The notes beneath the pieces were generated by a model. That model made no database searches, was not told the origin of the DNA, and saw only the letters and a program-made list of their open reading frames with translations. Of a stretch of 41,874 nucleotides of DNA, positions 26,622 through 35,869 are shown piece after piece. Each line of letters opens with the position of its first letter. The stretch's first letter is position 1. The position numbers and the translations under genes are program-made. This DNA is from Chitinivibrionales bacterium (GTDB lineage Bacteria; Fibrobacterota; Chitinivibrionia; Chitinivibrionales; JANQEN01): positions 1-41,874 of the forward strand of contig JANQEN010000026.1 in NCBI GenBank assembly GCA_028278335.1, in the 5' to 3' direction.

Positions 26622-29600
26622 ATGAATACTAATCAGGAAATAATAGAAAACCCCTTTCCCGGATTACGGAGTTTCTCTCCTGATGAAAATCATATCTTCT
26701 TTGGGCGTGATATTCATTTAAACGACCTCCTCACCCGATTACGGCTCACCAGATTTCTCTCTGTTATTGGCAGCTCCGGTAGTGGCAAATCCTCACTCAT
26801 CCACGCTGGTCTACTCCCCTCTTTGCATGCAGGATATATGGCTCAAACTGGCTCTCGTTGGAAGATTGCCTCCATGCGCCCCGGTTCTAACCCTATTGCT
26901 AATCTTGCCGATGCCATCTTTGCACTCAAAGAGAGTGAAATGGATCCAGAAAGAGCTTTTATGGAGCGCTCCTTTATTGAAGCGAACCTTCGGCGAGGAA
27001 ATAGAGGACTCATTGAATACGCCGAACAATTAAACCTACTGCCTGATGAATCTTTTTTAGTTTTTGTTGATCAATTCGAGGAACTTTTTCGGTTCAGTCA
27101 AAAAAACAGTGGCGACTCTTCAGTTGATGAAGCAGCAGCGTTTATAAAAATATTATTAACAAGCACACAACAGACAGAAATACCAATTTTCGTTGTACTG
27201 ACCATGCGCTCTGATTTTTTAAGCAATTGCACACAGTTTCACGGACTACCAGAGGCAATTAATGATGGACAATATTTAGTACCCCGTTTATCACGGGAAC
27301 AAAAGAAAATGGCTATTGAAGGACCCATTGCTGTAAGTGGTTCTTCCATCACCCCCCGTTTGGTACAGCGATTATTGAATGATGTAAAGGACGACCCGGA
27401 CCAACTACCAGTTATGCAACATGCGCTTATGCGCACTTGGGATCTTTGGAAAGCACAAGCTCATAATGGAGATGCCATTGATATAGTGCACTATGAGGAG
27501 ATCGGGGGTATGAGTGACTCACTCTCTCGCCACCTGGATGAAGCGTATAGTGAGCTAAGAACAGACAAGCAGAAATATATAGCGAAACGTATGTTTCAAT
27601 CTTTGGCAGAAAAGAAATCCAACAGTTCAGAGATTCGACGCCCAACTAAAATTAGCGAAATTCAAGAGTTGACAAAGGGCTCTTTGGAAGAGGTTCGCAC
27701 AGTAGTTGAACGCTTCCGTCTTCCTGGTAGATCATTTATTATGCCCGCAGCTCATGTTACCTTAGAGGAAAACTCATTGCTTGACATATCTCATGAGAGC
27801 ATGATGCGAGTATGGTCTCGATATAAAAAATGGATTGAAGAAGAGGCAACCTCTGCGCAAACCTATATTCGGCTTGTAGAAGCCTCACAACTTTACCAAG
27901 AAGAGAGAATTGGCGTTTGGAAGAATCCCGAATTGCAAGAAGCTATCAATTGGCGAGAGCGATTTCGCCCCACTCAAGCCTGGGCGAAACGATATCATCC
28001 AGCCTATGATCGGGCAATCACCTTTCTTGATTATAGTAAACAACAAAATGATTTTGAAGAGTCGCAAAAGGAGCTTCGACGAAAAAAGCAGCTTCGCTCT
28101 GCACGCATTTTCTCTTCCTGTATGGGACTTGCCGCCTTGGTATTTCTTGGATTCATGGTAGCTGCCTTTGTTTTATGGGGAGATGCCAAAAGTGCTAATG
28201 CTATCGCAGAGGAAGCACGAAAACAGGAGCATGCGAAAAGGATCGAGGCAAACGAACAGCGTAACATTGCTGAGAGAAAACGGCAAGAGGCTGATAGTCT
28301 TTTACATATTTCCATGGTTGCCAAGTCTAAGGAAAAAGAGGCAAGACTTGTCTCTGAAAAACAGAGAGAAATTGCAGAGCAAGCGACTATCCAAGCTTGG
28401 GAGGAAGAGAAGAAGGCAAAGGACGCCCTGACAATTGCCCGAAAGCTACATACCATTGCCAACAATGCTCAGGATAGTCTTGCCCAAGAGAAAATTCAAT
28501 CGGATAACCTACGAGAAGAAGCAGAAAAACTAAGGATGCAAGCGGTTGCTCAAAGCATTGCAATCCAATCACAATCAGAAATATCAAGTGGCAACCATAA
28601 AATCGGTGCTCACCTTGCTATGCAAGCCTTTCTTTTAAACAAAAATTATCGTGGACCTAAACAACAGGCAGACATATTCTCAGCACTTTTTGCTGCCTAT
28701 AAAAAGATTTGTGTAAATCAGTACAAAGAGCAACAGTATTTCGCTGACTTACCGGTTAATGGATTACTCTTTTTAAATAAAAATACAGTAATTGTGCAAA
28801 ACAAAAACTCCGAATCTCCCATTCTTTGGAGCATTGCTAGGGAAGCCACTGTGCCAACATTTCCCAAAGCAAAGGGTATAATTAATGATATTGCTTTGGC
28901 ACCTGATCGTAATATTATTGGCATTGTCACAGAGAATGGATTTGTCACGCTTTATTCAAATGAGGGGAAACGCCTCATTTTCGAAAAACTATTTGAAAAA
29001 CGCTCAATCACTCGACTCGCCTTTAACAATGATTCACGACACTTTGCTGTTGCATCGGCAACAGGCGAGATAGAAATCTGGGATAGGACCTCACCTGCTA
29101 CGGCGTATAAAAAAATTGAAACCTCTAAAAAGATAGAAGAGTTAGTGTTTCTTCCCCATCAAGCATCCCTAGCCTTTACCTGTGGGAAAAGTGGCCTTAT
29201 GCTTTGGGAATACCAAAAGACAAACTCTGCTAAATCAATACTTAAAGCGCCAACTACAGCTCTAGCCGTTAGTGAAAATGGTCAATCTATTGCTGTGGGA
29301 GATAAATCTGGTGTAATCTATCTTTTTAACCATAAACTACAGCTCATTGAACAGCTAAAAGGGCATCGATCAGGAATCACCCAACTCCTATTCTGCACCA
29401 ATGATCACTCACTTACTTCGGCGAGTTGGGACAATAGCCTCCGTATCTGGAATATGAAAGATCGTAAAAGTGAACCGATAATACTAAAAGAACATACTAG
29501 TTGGATCTGGGCTATCGCTCGCTCCTTTGATGGAACAAAGCTTGTTTCTGGCGGTTATGATAAAAAGGTTCACCTTTGGCATACTACTTCGGATTTGTTG

Positions 29601-29702
29601 TACAATCAGCTCTGTAAAAGAGTGTCCGACACCTTATCAAAGGATATTTGGATTAAATTTGCCGGTGCAGATATCCCCTTACACCCTCTTTGTCAGGATT
29701 AA
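26622..29702 (+). CDS. nSTAND1 NTPase with transmembrane helix, coiled coil and WD40 propeller
   Basis: 1026 residues. The opening 'NPFPGLRSFSPDENHIFFGRD' is diagnostic of the nSTAND1 family. The P-loop GSSGSGKSS starts at residue 50 and Walker B is FLVFVDQFEE (145-154). Winged-helix-like segments follow to ~470. One transmembrane helix at ~496-519 is preceded by a basic 'RRKKQLRSAR', so the ATPase side should face the cytoplasm. A long charged coiled coil (~525-655) leads to ~7 WD40 repeats (~700-1015, e.g. 'GEIEIWD', 'NSLRIWN', 'KKVHLWH'), which would then be periplasmic. STAND proteins are signal-triggered switches that activate effectors, here most likely the TIR protein encoded just before. 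No ribosome site; probably coupled. Confidence 0.88.
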   Translation: MNTNQEIIENPFPGLRSFSPDENHIFFGRDIHLNDLLTRLRLTRFLSVIGSSGSGKSSLIHAGLLPSLHAGYMAQTGSRWKIASMRPGSNPIANLADAIFALKESEMDPERAFMERSFIEANLRRGNRGLIEYAEQLNLLPDESFLVFVDQFEELFRFSQKNSGDSSVDEAAAFIKILLTSTQQTEIPIFVVLTMRSDFLSNCTQFHGLPEAINDGQYLVPRLSREQKKMAIEGPIAVSGSSITPRLVQRLLNDVKDDPDQLPVMQHALMRTWDLWKAQAHNGDAIDIVHYEEIGGMSDSLSRHLDEAYSELRTDKQKYIAKRMFQSLAEKKSNSSEIRRPTKISEIQELTKGSLEEVRTVVERFRLPGRSFIMPAAHVTLEENSLLDISHESMMRVWSRYKKWIEEEATSAQTYIRLVEASQLYQEERIGVWKNPELQEAINWRERFRPTQAWAKRYHPAYDRAITFLDYSKQQNDFEESQKELRRKKQLRSARIFSSCMGLAALVFLGFMVAAFVLWGDAKSANAIAEEARKQEHAKRIEANEQRNIAERKRQEADSLLHISMVAKSKEKEARLVSEKQREIAEQATIQAWEEEKKAKDALTIARKLHTIANNAQDSLAQEKIQSDNLREEAEKLRMQAVAQSIAIQSQSEISSGNHKIGAHLAMQAFLLNKNYRGPKQQADIFSALFAAYKKICVNQYKEQQYFADLPVNGLLFLNKNTVIVQNKNSESPILWSIAREATVPTFPKAKGIINDIALAPDRNIIGIVTENGFVTLYSNEGKRLIFEKLFEKRSITRLAFNNDSRHFAVASATGEIEIWDRTSPATAYKKIETSKKIEELVFLPHQASLAFTCGKSGLMLWEYQKTNSAKSILKAPTTALAVSENGQSIAVGDKSGVIYLFNHKLQLIEQLKGHRSGITQLLFCTNDHSLTSASWDNSLRIWNMKDRKSEPIILKEHTSWIWAIARSFDGTKLVSGGYDKKVHLWHTTSDLLYNQLCKRVSDTLSKDIWIKFAGADIPLHPLCQD

Positions 29703-29704
29703 GA

Positions 29705-32299
29705 ATGGGTCAGATACGTATACCCTTCCCCTCTTACTACACCGTAGTAATTTGTTTATTAGTTCTTTATATGTCAAGCTTTGCCAAGCCTGGAAATCCT
29801 TGCCAGCAGGCTCTGATAGTTGCCGAGGAAAAGTTTTCAATTGGATTATTCGACGAGGCAAAAGAGCTTTTAACACCCTGTTTGACAAAAACAAAGAGTA
29901 GACGACTCAGTGCAAAAGCCTATAGACTCATTGCCTATATTGCCCTTATTGAAGAGAATGAGAAAGAGGCCATGCAGGCCATTTCACGGATGCTCGAACT
30001 ATATCCAACGATTGAAATACCAGATTTGGCACCAACAGGTTTTAAGAACCTTGTTGAGAAGAAGCGTCTCACTATGGAAAAGCCTCTTTTAGTCACCTCA
30101 GTATCAAAAAAAAGGGAGGATCTCCACAAGGCTCCGGCCACGGTCATAAGCATTTCCCAAGAGGAGATACTCCGTCGAGGATATACTGATTTAGAGGCCT
30201 TTTTTCACGACCTTCCAGGTTTTGACATTTCTCGGACAAATTCAATCTATTATTCTCATCTTTACCAACGAGGATATCGCTCAGACTCTCCCAACCGCAC
30301 ACTCCTCTTAGTTGACGGAGTAGAGGAGAACGACCTCTTTACCCATGGAATACGATTATCACGACAATATGCACTCAGTAATATTAAACGAGTTGAAGTG
30401 GTCTATGGCCCAGCATCAACAATCTACGGCCCCAATGCTTTTTTAGGTGTTATTAATATCATTACCAAAGAGCCCCAGGAGCTCACCCGTGACACCAATG
30501 TATTTGGAGCTCATATTCATGGAACTGTTGGTGAATGGCGCACTGGATTAGGTGACATTACTCTCAGTCTCAGAAGCAAAAAAAACCCCGACATCTCCTT
30601 CTCATGCACCGGCCGCTATTTTCAATCAGAGGAGATGGACCTGAGCGATTTTTTAAAAAGCAATTTCCCCCATTTGAATCGTAGTTGGTATAATCATAGT
30701 TATTTTGAAATCAAAGATACCATTGATGCCTGGGTATCTGCAGCTCCAACGTTATTTACTCGTCTTTCAGATACGGTGGTAATGCTAAGTGACGCTGGTA
30801 TCTCACGAGCCCAACAGTTAGATAGTGCACTCTACAATGACTTTACCTATGATAATCCAACAAAAGATTTTTCTGTAAATGCAAAGTTAAAAGTCGGTAA
30901 TTTTATTTTTGGTGTTCATCACTGGACCAGAAGCGAGGGTACAACACTCTCAAAGGTAAATCCCCACGGTTCATTTAGCGATGGGACAAGCATCTGGGCT
31001 CCGCGCCAAACCTCCTTTTTTGGAAAGATGCAATGGGATTATACAAAACGTTTCTCCATTATCAATAATATCCGATATAAAATTCATGACTATGAAGATG
31101 CCAGCGCCATTATCTCAAATAAAGGATATTATAATAATAAATTATCAATGCGAAACTTGATTGATAATCAATCAGGAAATTGGTATAAAACAAACTACTA
31201 TCAAAATTCACAACAATTTCGAGAAGAGTTGATAAGTTACTTCTATCCAAATCCTCGCTTTGATCTCGTCAGTGGTGTTGAATACCGATCCAGCTTTATT
31301 CAGTGCGAATATTTAAAGTTTCGTGATGGTAAAAAATTAGAAATTAAACATCAAGATGAACTACCTGAGGGAAATCATAGTAGAAGCAATGAGTTTGCCT
31401 TTTATAGTCAAACCTCTTTTAAACCATTTAAAAAAGTCACAGTCTCTTTAGGTGGCCGTATTGACTATTATAATGAAGGATTTTCAAGAGACCTTTATGA
31501 CATAAACAGTCGTGCGGCAATTGTGTATTACCCTGGTCCTTTCGTCTTTAAATCCATCTACTCCTCGGCTTTTAAAGAGCCCAGCAACTGGGCAAAATAC
31601 TCAACTTCAGGGAGTCGCAAAAAACGAAACCCCTCATTAAAACCAGAGAAAGTACATAACTTCGATTTCTCTGGTGCGTGGAAACCCAATAAATCGATTC
31701 TTTTGGAAGTTGTTGGTTATCTTTCCCAATATAGCAATGCCATAGGTACAGTGCTATCAGCAGACTCATCAACTCTGCAACATGCTAACACCGGAAAACG
31801 ATCGATAAAAGGTGTTCAAACGCAAGCTTCGTATACCTTTAAGAATGTCTCACTTTTTTCAAATAGTACAATAACCTATGCTAAGCAGAAAAAAGATTCT
31901 GAGGCATCCTTTGAATCCATCCGCGATATAGCTCGTTTCCAAGCAAACCTTGGGTGCAATGCACTGCTCTGGAAAGCACTCAATATCAATCTACGCTTGA
32001 ATTATGTGGGGAAACGAAAAACTGGACAGGATAAATTAGATGATTATGTCGAGCCCATATATCCAACTATTGATCCAATCTTTTTAACAAATCTAACCAT
32101 TACCCACTCCTTCTCATCGCAGTTTAAAAAACAGCCCTTTTTTAAGACCTTTCATCCACGCATTCAATGCATTATTAATAATATTTTCGATACAAAAGCA
32201 TACTGTCCAGGTATTCGTTTAGCCAATAATAAGGGTTATCCAACCAGAGTACCGCAAAATGAGAGACAAATAATTTTCCGTCTCTTTTTAGAGTATTAA
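29705..32299 (+). CDS. TonB-dependent receptor-like outer-membrane protein with N-terminal TPR-like region
   Basis: 864 residues from the ATG at 29705, with AGGA 6 bases before it, 2 bases after the nSTAND stop. A signal peptide (YYTVVICLLVLYMSSFA) is followed by a ~95-residue helical, TPR-like region (CQQALIVAEEKFSIGLFDEA...). The plug domain then shows 'PATVISISQEEILRRGY', 'LYQRGYRSDSPNRTLLLVDG', 'IKRVEVVYGPASTIYG' and 'GVINIITK'. About 560 residues of 22-strand barrel follow, closing in 'QNERQIIFRLFLEY'. I see no TonB box ahead of the plug, where the TPR-like region sits instead. It may sense or import something at the surface. Its place in the operon suggests a signalling role. Confidence 0.85.
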   Translation: MGQIRIPFPSYYTVVICLLVLYMSSFAKPGNPCQQALIVAEEKFSIGLFDEAKELLTPCLTKTKSRRLSAKAYRLIAYIALIEENEKEAMQAISRMLELYPTIEIPDLAPTGFKNLVEKKRLTMEKPLLVTSVSKKREDLHKAPATVISISQEEILRRGYTDLEAFFHDLPGFDISRTNSIYYSHLYQRGYRSDSPNRTLLLVDGVEENDLFTHGIRLSRQYALSNIKRVEVVYGPASTIYGPNAFLGVINIITKEPQELTRDTNVFGAHIHGTVGEWRTGLGDITLSLRSKKNPDISFSCTGRYFQSEEMDLSDFLKSNFPHLNRSWYNHSYFEIKDTIDAWVSAAPTLFTRLSDTVVMLSDAGISRAQQLDSALYNDFTYDNPTKDFSVNAKLKVGNFIFGVHHWTRSEGTTLSKVNPHGSFSDGTSIWAPRQTSFFGKMQWDYTKRFSIINNIRYKIHDYEDASAIISNKGYYNNKLSMRNLIDNQSGNWYKTNYYQNSQQFREELISYFYPNPRFDLVSGVEYRSSFIQCEYLKFRDGKKLEIKHQDELPEGNHSRSNEFAFYSQTSFKPFKKVTVSLGGRIDYYNEGFSRDLYDINSRAAIVYYPGPFVFKSIYSSAFKEPSNWAKYSTSGSRKKRNPSLKPEKVHNFDFSGAWKPNKSILLEVVGYLSQYSNAIGTVLSADSSTLQHANTGKRSIKGVQTQASYTFKNVSLFSNSTITYAKQKKDSEASFESIRDIARFQANLGCNALLWKALNINLRLNYVGKRKTGQDKLDDYVEPIYPTIDPIFLTNLTITHSFSSQFKKQPFFKTFHPRIQCIINNIFDTKAYCPGIRLANNKGYPTRVPQNERQIIFRLFLEY

Positions 32300-32319
32300 A
32301 TAGGGCTATCTGTTTTAGA

Positions 32320-35025
32320 ATGACATTAAATAAAAACCTCCTCCAATCAATTCAAAATAGAGCATCCTTGCAACCCGGTGAGGGGTACCCGGTACTGTTA
32401 GCTCTTATACAATCGTTGATGTATGGGATAATTGTGTCCCTCTTTTATATCTCCTCAACAACACTTTTTCTAAAACATTTTGCAACAGAATTGCTACCCT
32501 ACGCCTACATAGCTTCAGCACCACTCATCTACGGTCAGCTTCGATTAAATGCGTGGATCCACAGGAAATTTACTCATACCAAGGCACTCACTCTTAGTTC
32601 TCTTTTAGTGACAGGCGTCTTATTAGTATTCATATTTGGCTCACGGGGAATGTTGGGAACCTGGGCTTATTTTTTAATGTTTTTATGCCATCGTCCATTG
32701 GTTTCTGCCTGCTTTACCTTTTTTTGGGGAGTTCAAAACAATCAATTTAATATCCGTCAAGGAAAGCGTCTCTTTGGTATTATAAGTTCAGGAGAGGTAA
32801 TTGCCTCAATTATTGGTTATTTTGGATCTCGATTTATCTTACAATATATAGAGCTGTATCACTTAGTAACCATATGCTTTTTTGCCTCAATCGTTTGGAC
32901 TCTCACGGTCCAATTCTCACTTAAAAGAGCACAGCACAAGGGCTCCATTAAAGAAAAATCTAAGAGTATAACAGCACAGGAGATATCCTGGAAAGGGATA
33001 CTATACAATCCCTATTACTGTACCATTTTAGCCCTTACCTTTGCACCAATTCTAAGCATCTTTATTGTACAATTTGTCTTTTTACAGGAAGTAACTATCT
33101 TCCATGAAGAAAACATCGCCTCATTCCTTTGTATCATTTTTGGCATCTCACGTATACTTGAGCTTCTTGTCAAGCTCTTTTTGGCAGGTCAACTACTTTC
33201 CAAACAACAATTACGAGTTGCAATCTCTTTGTTACCCTCTTCGCTCTTCCTTTTCGCACTCTTTGCAGCTTTTTCTCTTTTCCCCTTAAATAATACGCTA
33301 CTCTTTTTTATTGCCATAGTACTCTGTCGCGTCTCTATTTTAGCATTACGTGGCGGTATCAATGTTCCGGTGCTTCAAATACTTCAACAACCTATAGATA
33401 AATCCATTCGATTCAATTTTCAATCAAAAGTGACTGGGCTTTCACGGAGTGGGGCTACACTCATTGCAGGATTTATTATTCTTAGCCTTGTCAATTTAGA
33501 TACACACCATATTAGATTTTTCATAACAGGTTTCTTGCTTGTTATCATTATCCTATGGATAGCTATTACATTTCGTTCCATTGCATTGTATGGCAAAAAA
33601 CTGAAATCAGTTCTCCTTGAAGAAGCTGGTGAAGAAAAAAGAAATCTAATCGAAAATGAATACAAGCAGCTTATTAAAAAAACACAAAAAGGTTCAATCA
33701 AGAAACGTCTTGCCAGTGCGGCTGATCTTATTGATCGCTTCCCCCTAAAGAGTAATCAATTCCTTTTTACGTGGTTGCATGATACAGATCCTCATATTAC
33801 AGAAGAGGCGTATGTATTATTAAAAAAACTTCCTAGGTCATTGGTGCTCGAGTGGATAAAAAATATCGATGTCTCTAATTCTTTGACACCAAAGGAAATC
33901 AGCATTATCTCTTCCTTACAAGAAGAGCTACCCATAATTACCGCAGAAAGCGAGATTAGCAAAGCGCTACAGTCTAATCAATCTTCAGAGCGTCAAAGAG
34001 CAGCATTGTCACTCTCCACTGTCATTGATACTATAAGCGCGGTAGAGGTTTTTAAGGCCCTTGAAGATAAAGACGCCACCCTTTGCCGTTTGACAATCCT
34101 TGCCATAGCCCTTGCAAATGCACCACAATATTGGGAAAAAATGTTAGAGCCTATTACAAATCCAAAACTGCAGGGAACTGTTTTTGCAGCCTGTACTATT
34201 ATTGGTTATCCCATTATCCCAAAGTTAGCATCAAGGGCTCTCCAGATTGGCAACAACTCATCTGCATACAAAACTATAATTGATATCTATGCATACATCA
34301 ATGGGCCCATAGGTACAAAACAACTCTGGAAGACCTTAAGGTCAACCAATTATTCTTTTCAACAATATTGTATTAGTAAATTGTCTTGTTTGGGTATCGG
34401 ACGTGAAGAAAAGCATAGAACTATTCTTTTACGGATCCTTAGACGTACCTTGGAACATATGGCATGGCTTATGGGCTCATTACGAGACTTGAAGGATGAG
34501 TCACATTGCCGTGTAGTGATTGATGAATTGGGACATAATCTTGATCGTGCCTATATGTGTGCTATTGACATTCTTTCAATTTTGTATGACAATAGCTTGA
34601 TGCGTAAAATTCGTTCTTTGTTGTTAAATCCTGAAAAGAACCAAGGTACCAATCCACAGGCTGGTGGGAGCGTCTATGGACCTACAACAATTTATGCTTT
34701 AGAATTACTTGACACCATGGTTGATTCTGATCTACGGGTGCAGGTTGTACCATTTTTTGAAGAGCTATCATTAACCAAGCGTTTAGAGAAAGTCGCACCC
34801 TACTTTCCGCAGCAGAAACTTAGTGTATGCGATCGATTGATTGCAATACTCCATTATGATTATTCCTTATTAACTATTCCTGATAAAATTGAGGCTTTAC
34901 AACTACTTACCGTCCTTTTCCCGATGAAAGCACATCGGCAACTTCGAGCAGCGCTCTATCACACCCATCCAGACATGCGTTCTGCTGCTATAGAACAGAT
35001 AAAACTTATTGACCAAAAAGAATGA
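32320..35025 (+). CDS. ATP/ADP-translocase-like (NTT/MFS) membrane protein fused to HEAT-like repeats
   Basis: 901 residues. Residues ~20-425 hold about 12 hydrophobic helices with the 'FFWGVQNNQFNIRQGKRLFGIISSGEVIASIIGY' segment seen in bacterial members of the nucleotide-translocase (Npt/AAA) family. Residues ~440-900 are soluble alpha-helical repeats of HEAT/Armadillo type (e.g. 'ALQSNQSSERQRAALSLSTVIDTISAVEVFKALEDKDATLCRLTILAIALA'). This architecture is known in free-living bacteria but its substrate there is not settled, so it may be a sensor rather than a nucleotide exchanger. It follows the receptor gene after 20 bases and has no clear ribosome site. Confidence 0.75.
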   Translation: MTLNKNLLQSIQNRASLQPGEGYPVLLALIQSLMYGIIVSLFYISSTTLFLKHFATELLPYAYIASAPLIYGQLRLNAWIHRKFTHTKALTLSSLLVTGVLLVFIFGSRGMLGTWAYFLMFLCHRPLVSACFTFFWGVQNNQFNIRQGKRLFGIISSGEVIASIIGYFGSRFILQYIELYHLVTICFFASIVWTLTVQFSLKRAQHKGSIKEKSKSITAQEISWKGILYNPYYCTILALTFAPILSIFIVQFVFLQEVTIFHEENIASFLCIIFGISRILELLVKLFLAGQLLSKQQLRVAISLLPSSLFLFALFAAFSLFPLNNTLLFFIAIVLCRVSILALRGGINVPVLQILQQPIDKSIRFNFQSKVTGLSRSGATLIAGFIILSLVNLDTHHIRFFITGFLLVIIILWIAITFRSIALYGKKLKSVLLEEAGEEKRNLIENEYKQLIKKTQKGSIKKRLASAADLIDRFPLKSNQFLFTWLHDTDPHITEEAYVLLKKLPRSLVLEWIKNIDVSNSLTPKEISIISSLQEELPIITAESEISKALQSNQSSERQRAALSLSTVIDTISAVEVFKALEDKDATLCRLTILAIALANAPQYWEKMLEPITNPKLQGTVFAACTIIGYPIIPKLASRALQIGNNSSAYKTIIDIYAYINGPIGTKQLWKTLRSTNYSFQQYCISKLSCLGIGREEKHRTILLRILRRTLEHMAWLMGSLRDLKDESHCRVVIDELGHNLDRAYMCAIDILSILYDNSLMRKIRSLLLNPEKNQGTNPQAGGSVYGPTTIYALELLDTMVDSDLRVQVVPFFEELSLTKRLEKVAPYFPQQKLSVCDRLIAILHYDYSLLTIPDKIEALQLLTVLFPMKAHRQLRAALYHTHPDMRSAAIEQIKLIDQKE

Positions 35026-35032
35026 CTCCTCT

Positions 35033-35833
35033 ATGCAAACACTTTTTGAAAATGATTCCTATAGTATTAGCTTAATTGATTCCTCTAATGCCCAAAAGCA
35101 TCTTAAGGCAATCTTTAAAGAACTCCTCAATACAATTTCAGACTTTCCTCAGAATAGTATTGGTCTTGCCTTAATTGACAAAAAGAGTGGCACAATAATT
35201 GGCGCTGCTCGAATTCTGCTATTTATGTTCGAACGGAATAAGTATAAAGACAAAACTGACCAATTGTACAAATACATCAAGCATGTCATTTTTGGCTGCT
35301 CTCCTACCATGTATCCCCCTGTTTCATTGTGTGAATCTATGGTCATCCAATTTATTGACAAACTCTATTCGCAACCATTTGACTTATTGGAAACACTTTG
35401 GATCGGACGCCTCAGTGGTATTGTCGTAAAGCCAGAACACAGAAATCAAGGATTGGCAACACTACTCCAGCAAACTCGCCTCTCTCTCCTTGCATTAATG
35501 GCGAACATTCTTTATCTCCCCTATGACACTATGCCCATATTTACGATCAGCACTAATGATGCCCGTAATTTAAATGGGTTAACAAAGGATAGTATATCCC
35601 GGGGATGGGAAATCGTCTCTGAATATACACCGGATCAACTACGAAGTAACCGTTACCTCCTCTATTCGCAATTGGATGATTTACTATTGGGTTACTTTGA
35701 CATTCCCAGGAAAATTCTCAGTAGTTCAACCTGGGATGATCCAAATGTTTTGTCAGAATTAACAGATTTTATTGATCAAGTAAAACAAATTGACTACGAA
35801 AGTCATCATAAAAGTCTTCTCCTTAACGATTGA
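35033..35833 (+). CDS. GNAT-family N-acetyltransferase-like protein
   Basis: 266 residues from the ATG at 35033, 7 bases after the previous stop. A TTG at 35009 would overlap it. 'LSGIVVKPEHRNQGLATLLQQTRLSLL' is the acetyl-CoA-binding motif A (R-x-x-G-x-A), preceded by a strand with 'IGLALIDKKSGTIIGAARILL'. The middle has an unusual insertion (~60 residues) between these two elements, and the C-terminus is not typical. The substrate is unknown: a protein, a small molecule, or a toxin-like role. It is the last gene of the five-gene operon. Sequence past the stop shows no convincing hairpin terminator. Confidence 0.7.
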   Translation: MQTLFENDSYSISLIDSSNAQKHLKAIFKELLNTISDFPQNSIGLALIDKKSGTIIGAARILLFMFERNKYKDKTDQLYKYIKHVIFGCSPTMYPPVSLCESMVIQFIDKLYSQPFDLLETLWIGRLSGIVVKPEHRNQGLATLLQQTRLSLLALMANILYLPYDTMPIFTISTNDARNLNGLTKDSISRGWEIVSEYTPDQLRSNRYLLYSQLDDLLLGYFDIPRKILSSSTWDDPNVLSELTDFIDQVKQIDYESHHKSLLLND

Positions 35834-35869
35834 ATGAACCCCTTAGACAATCCTGAAAATTTCTTTTCT

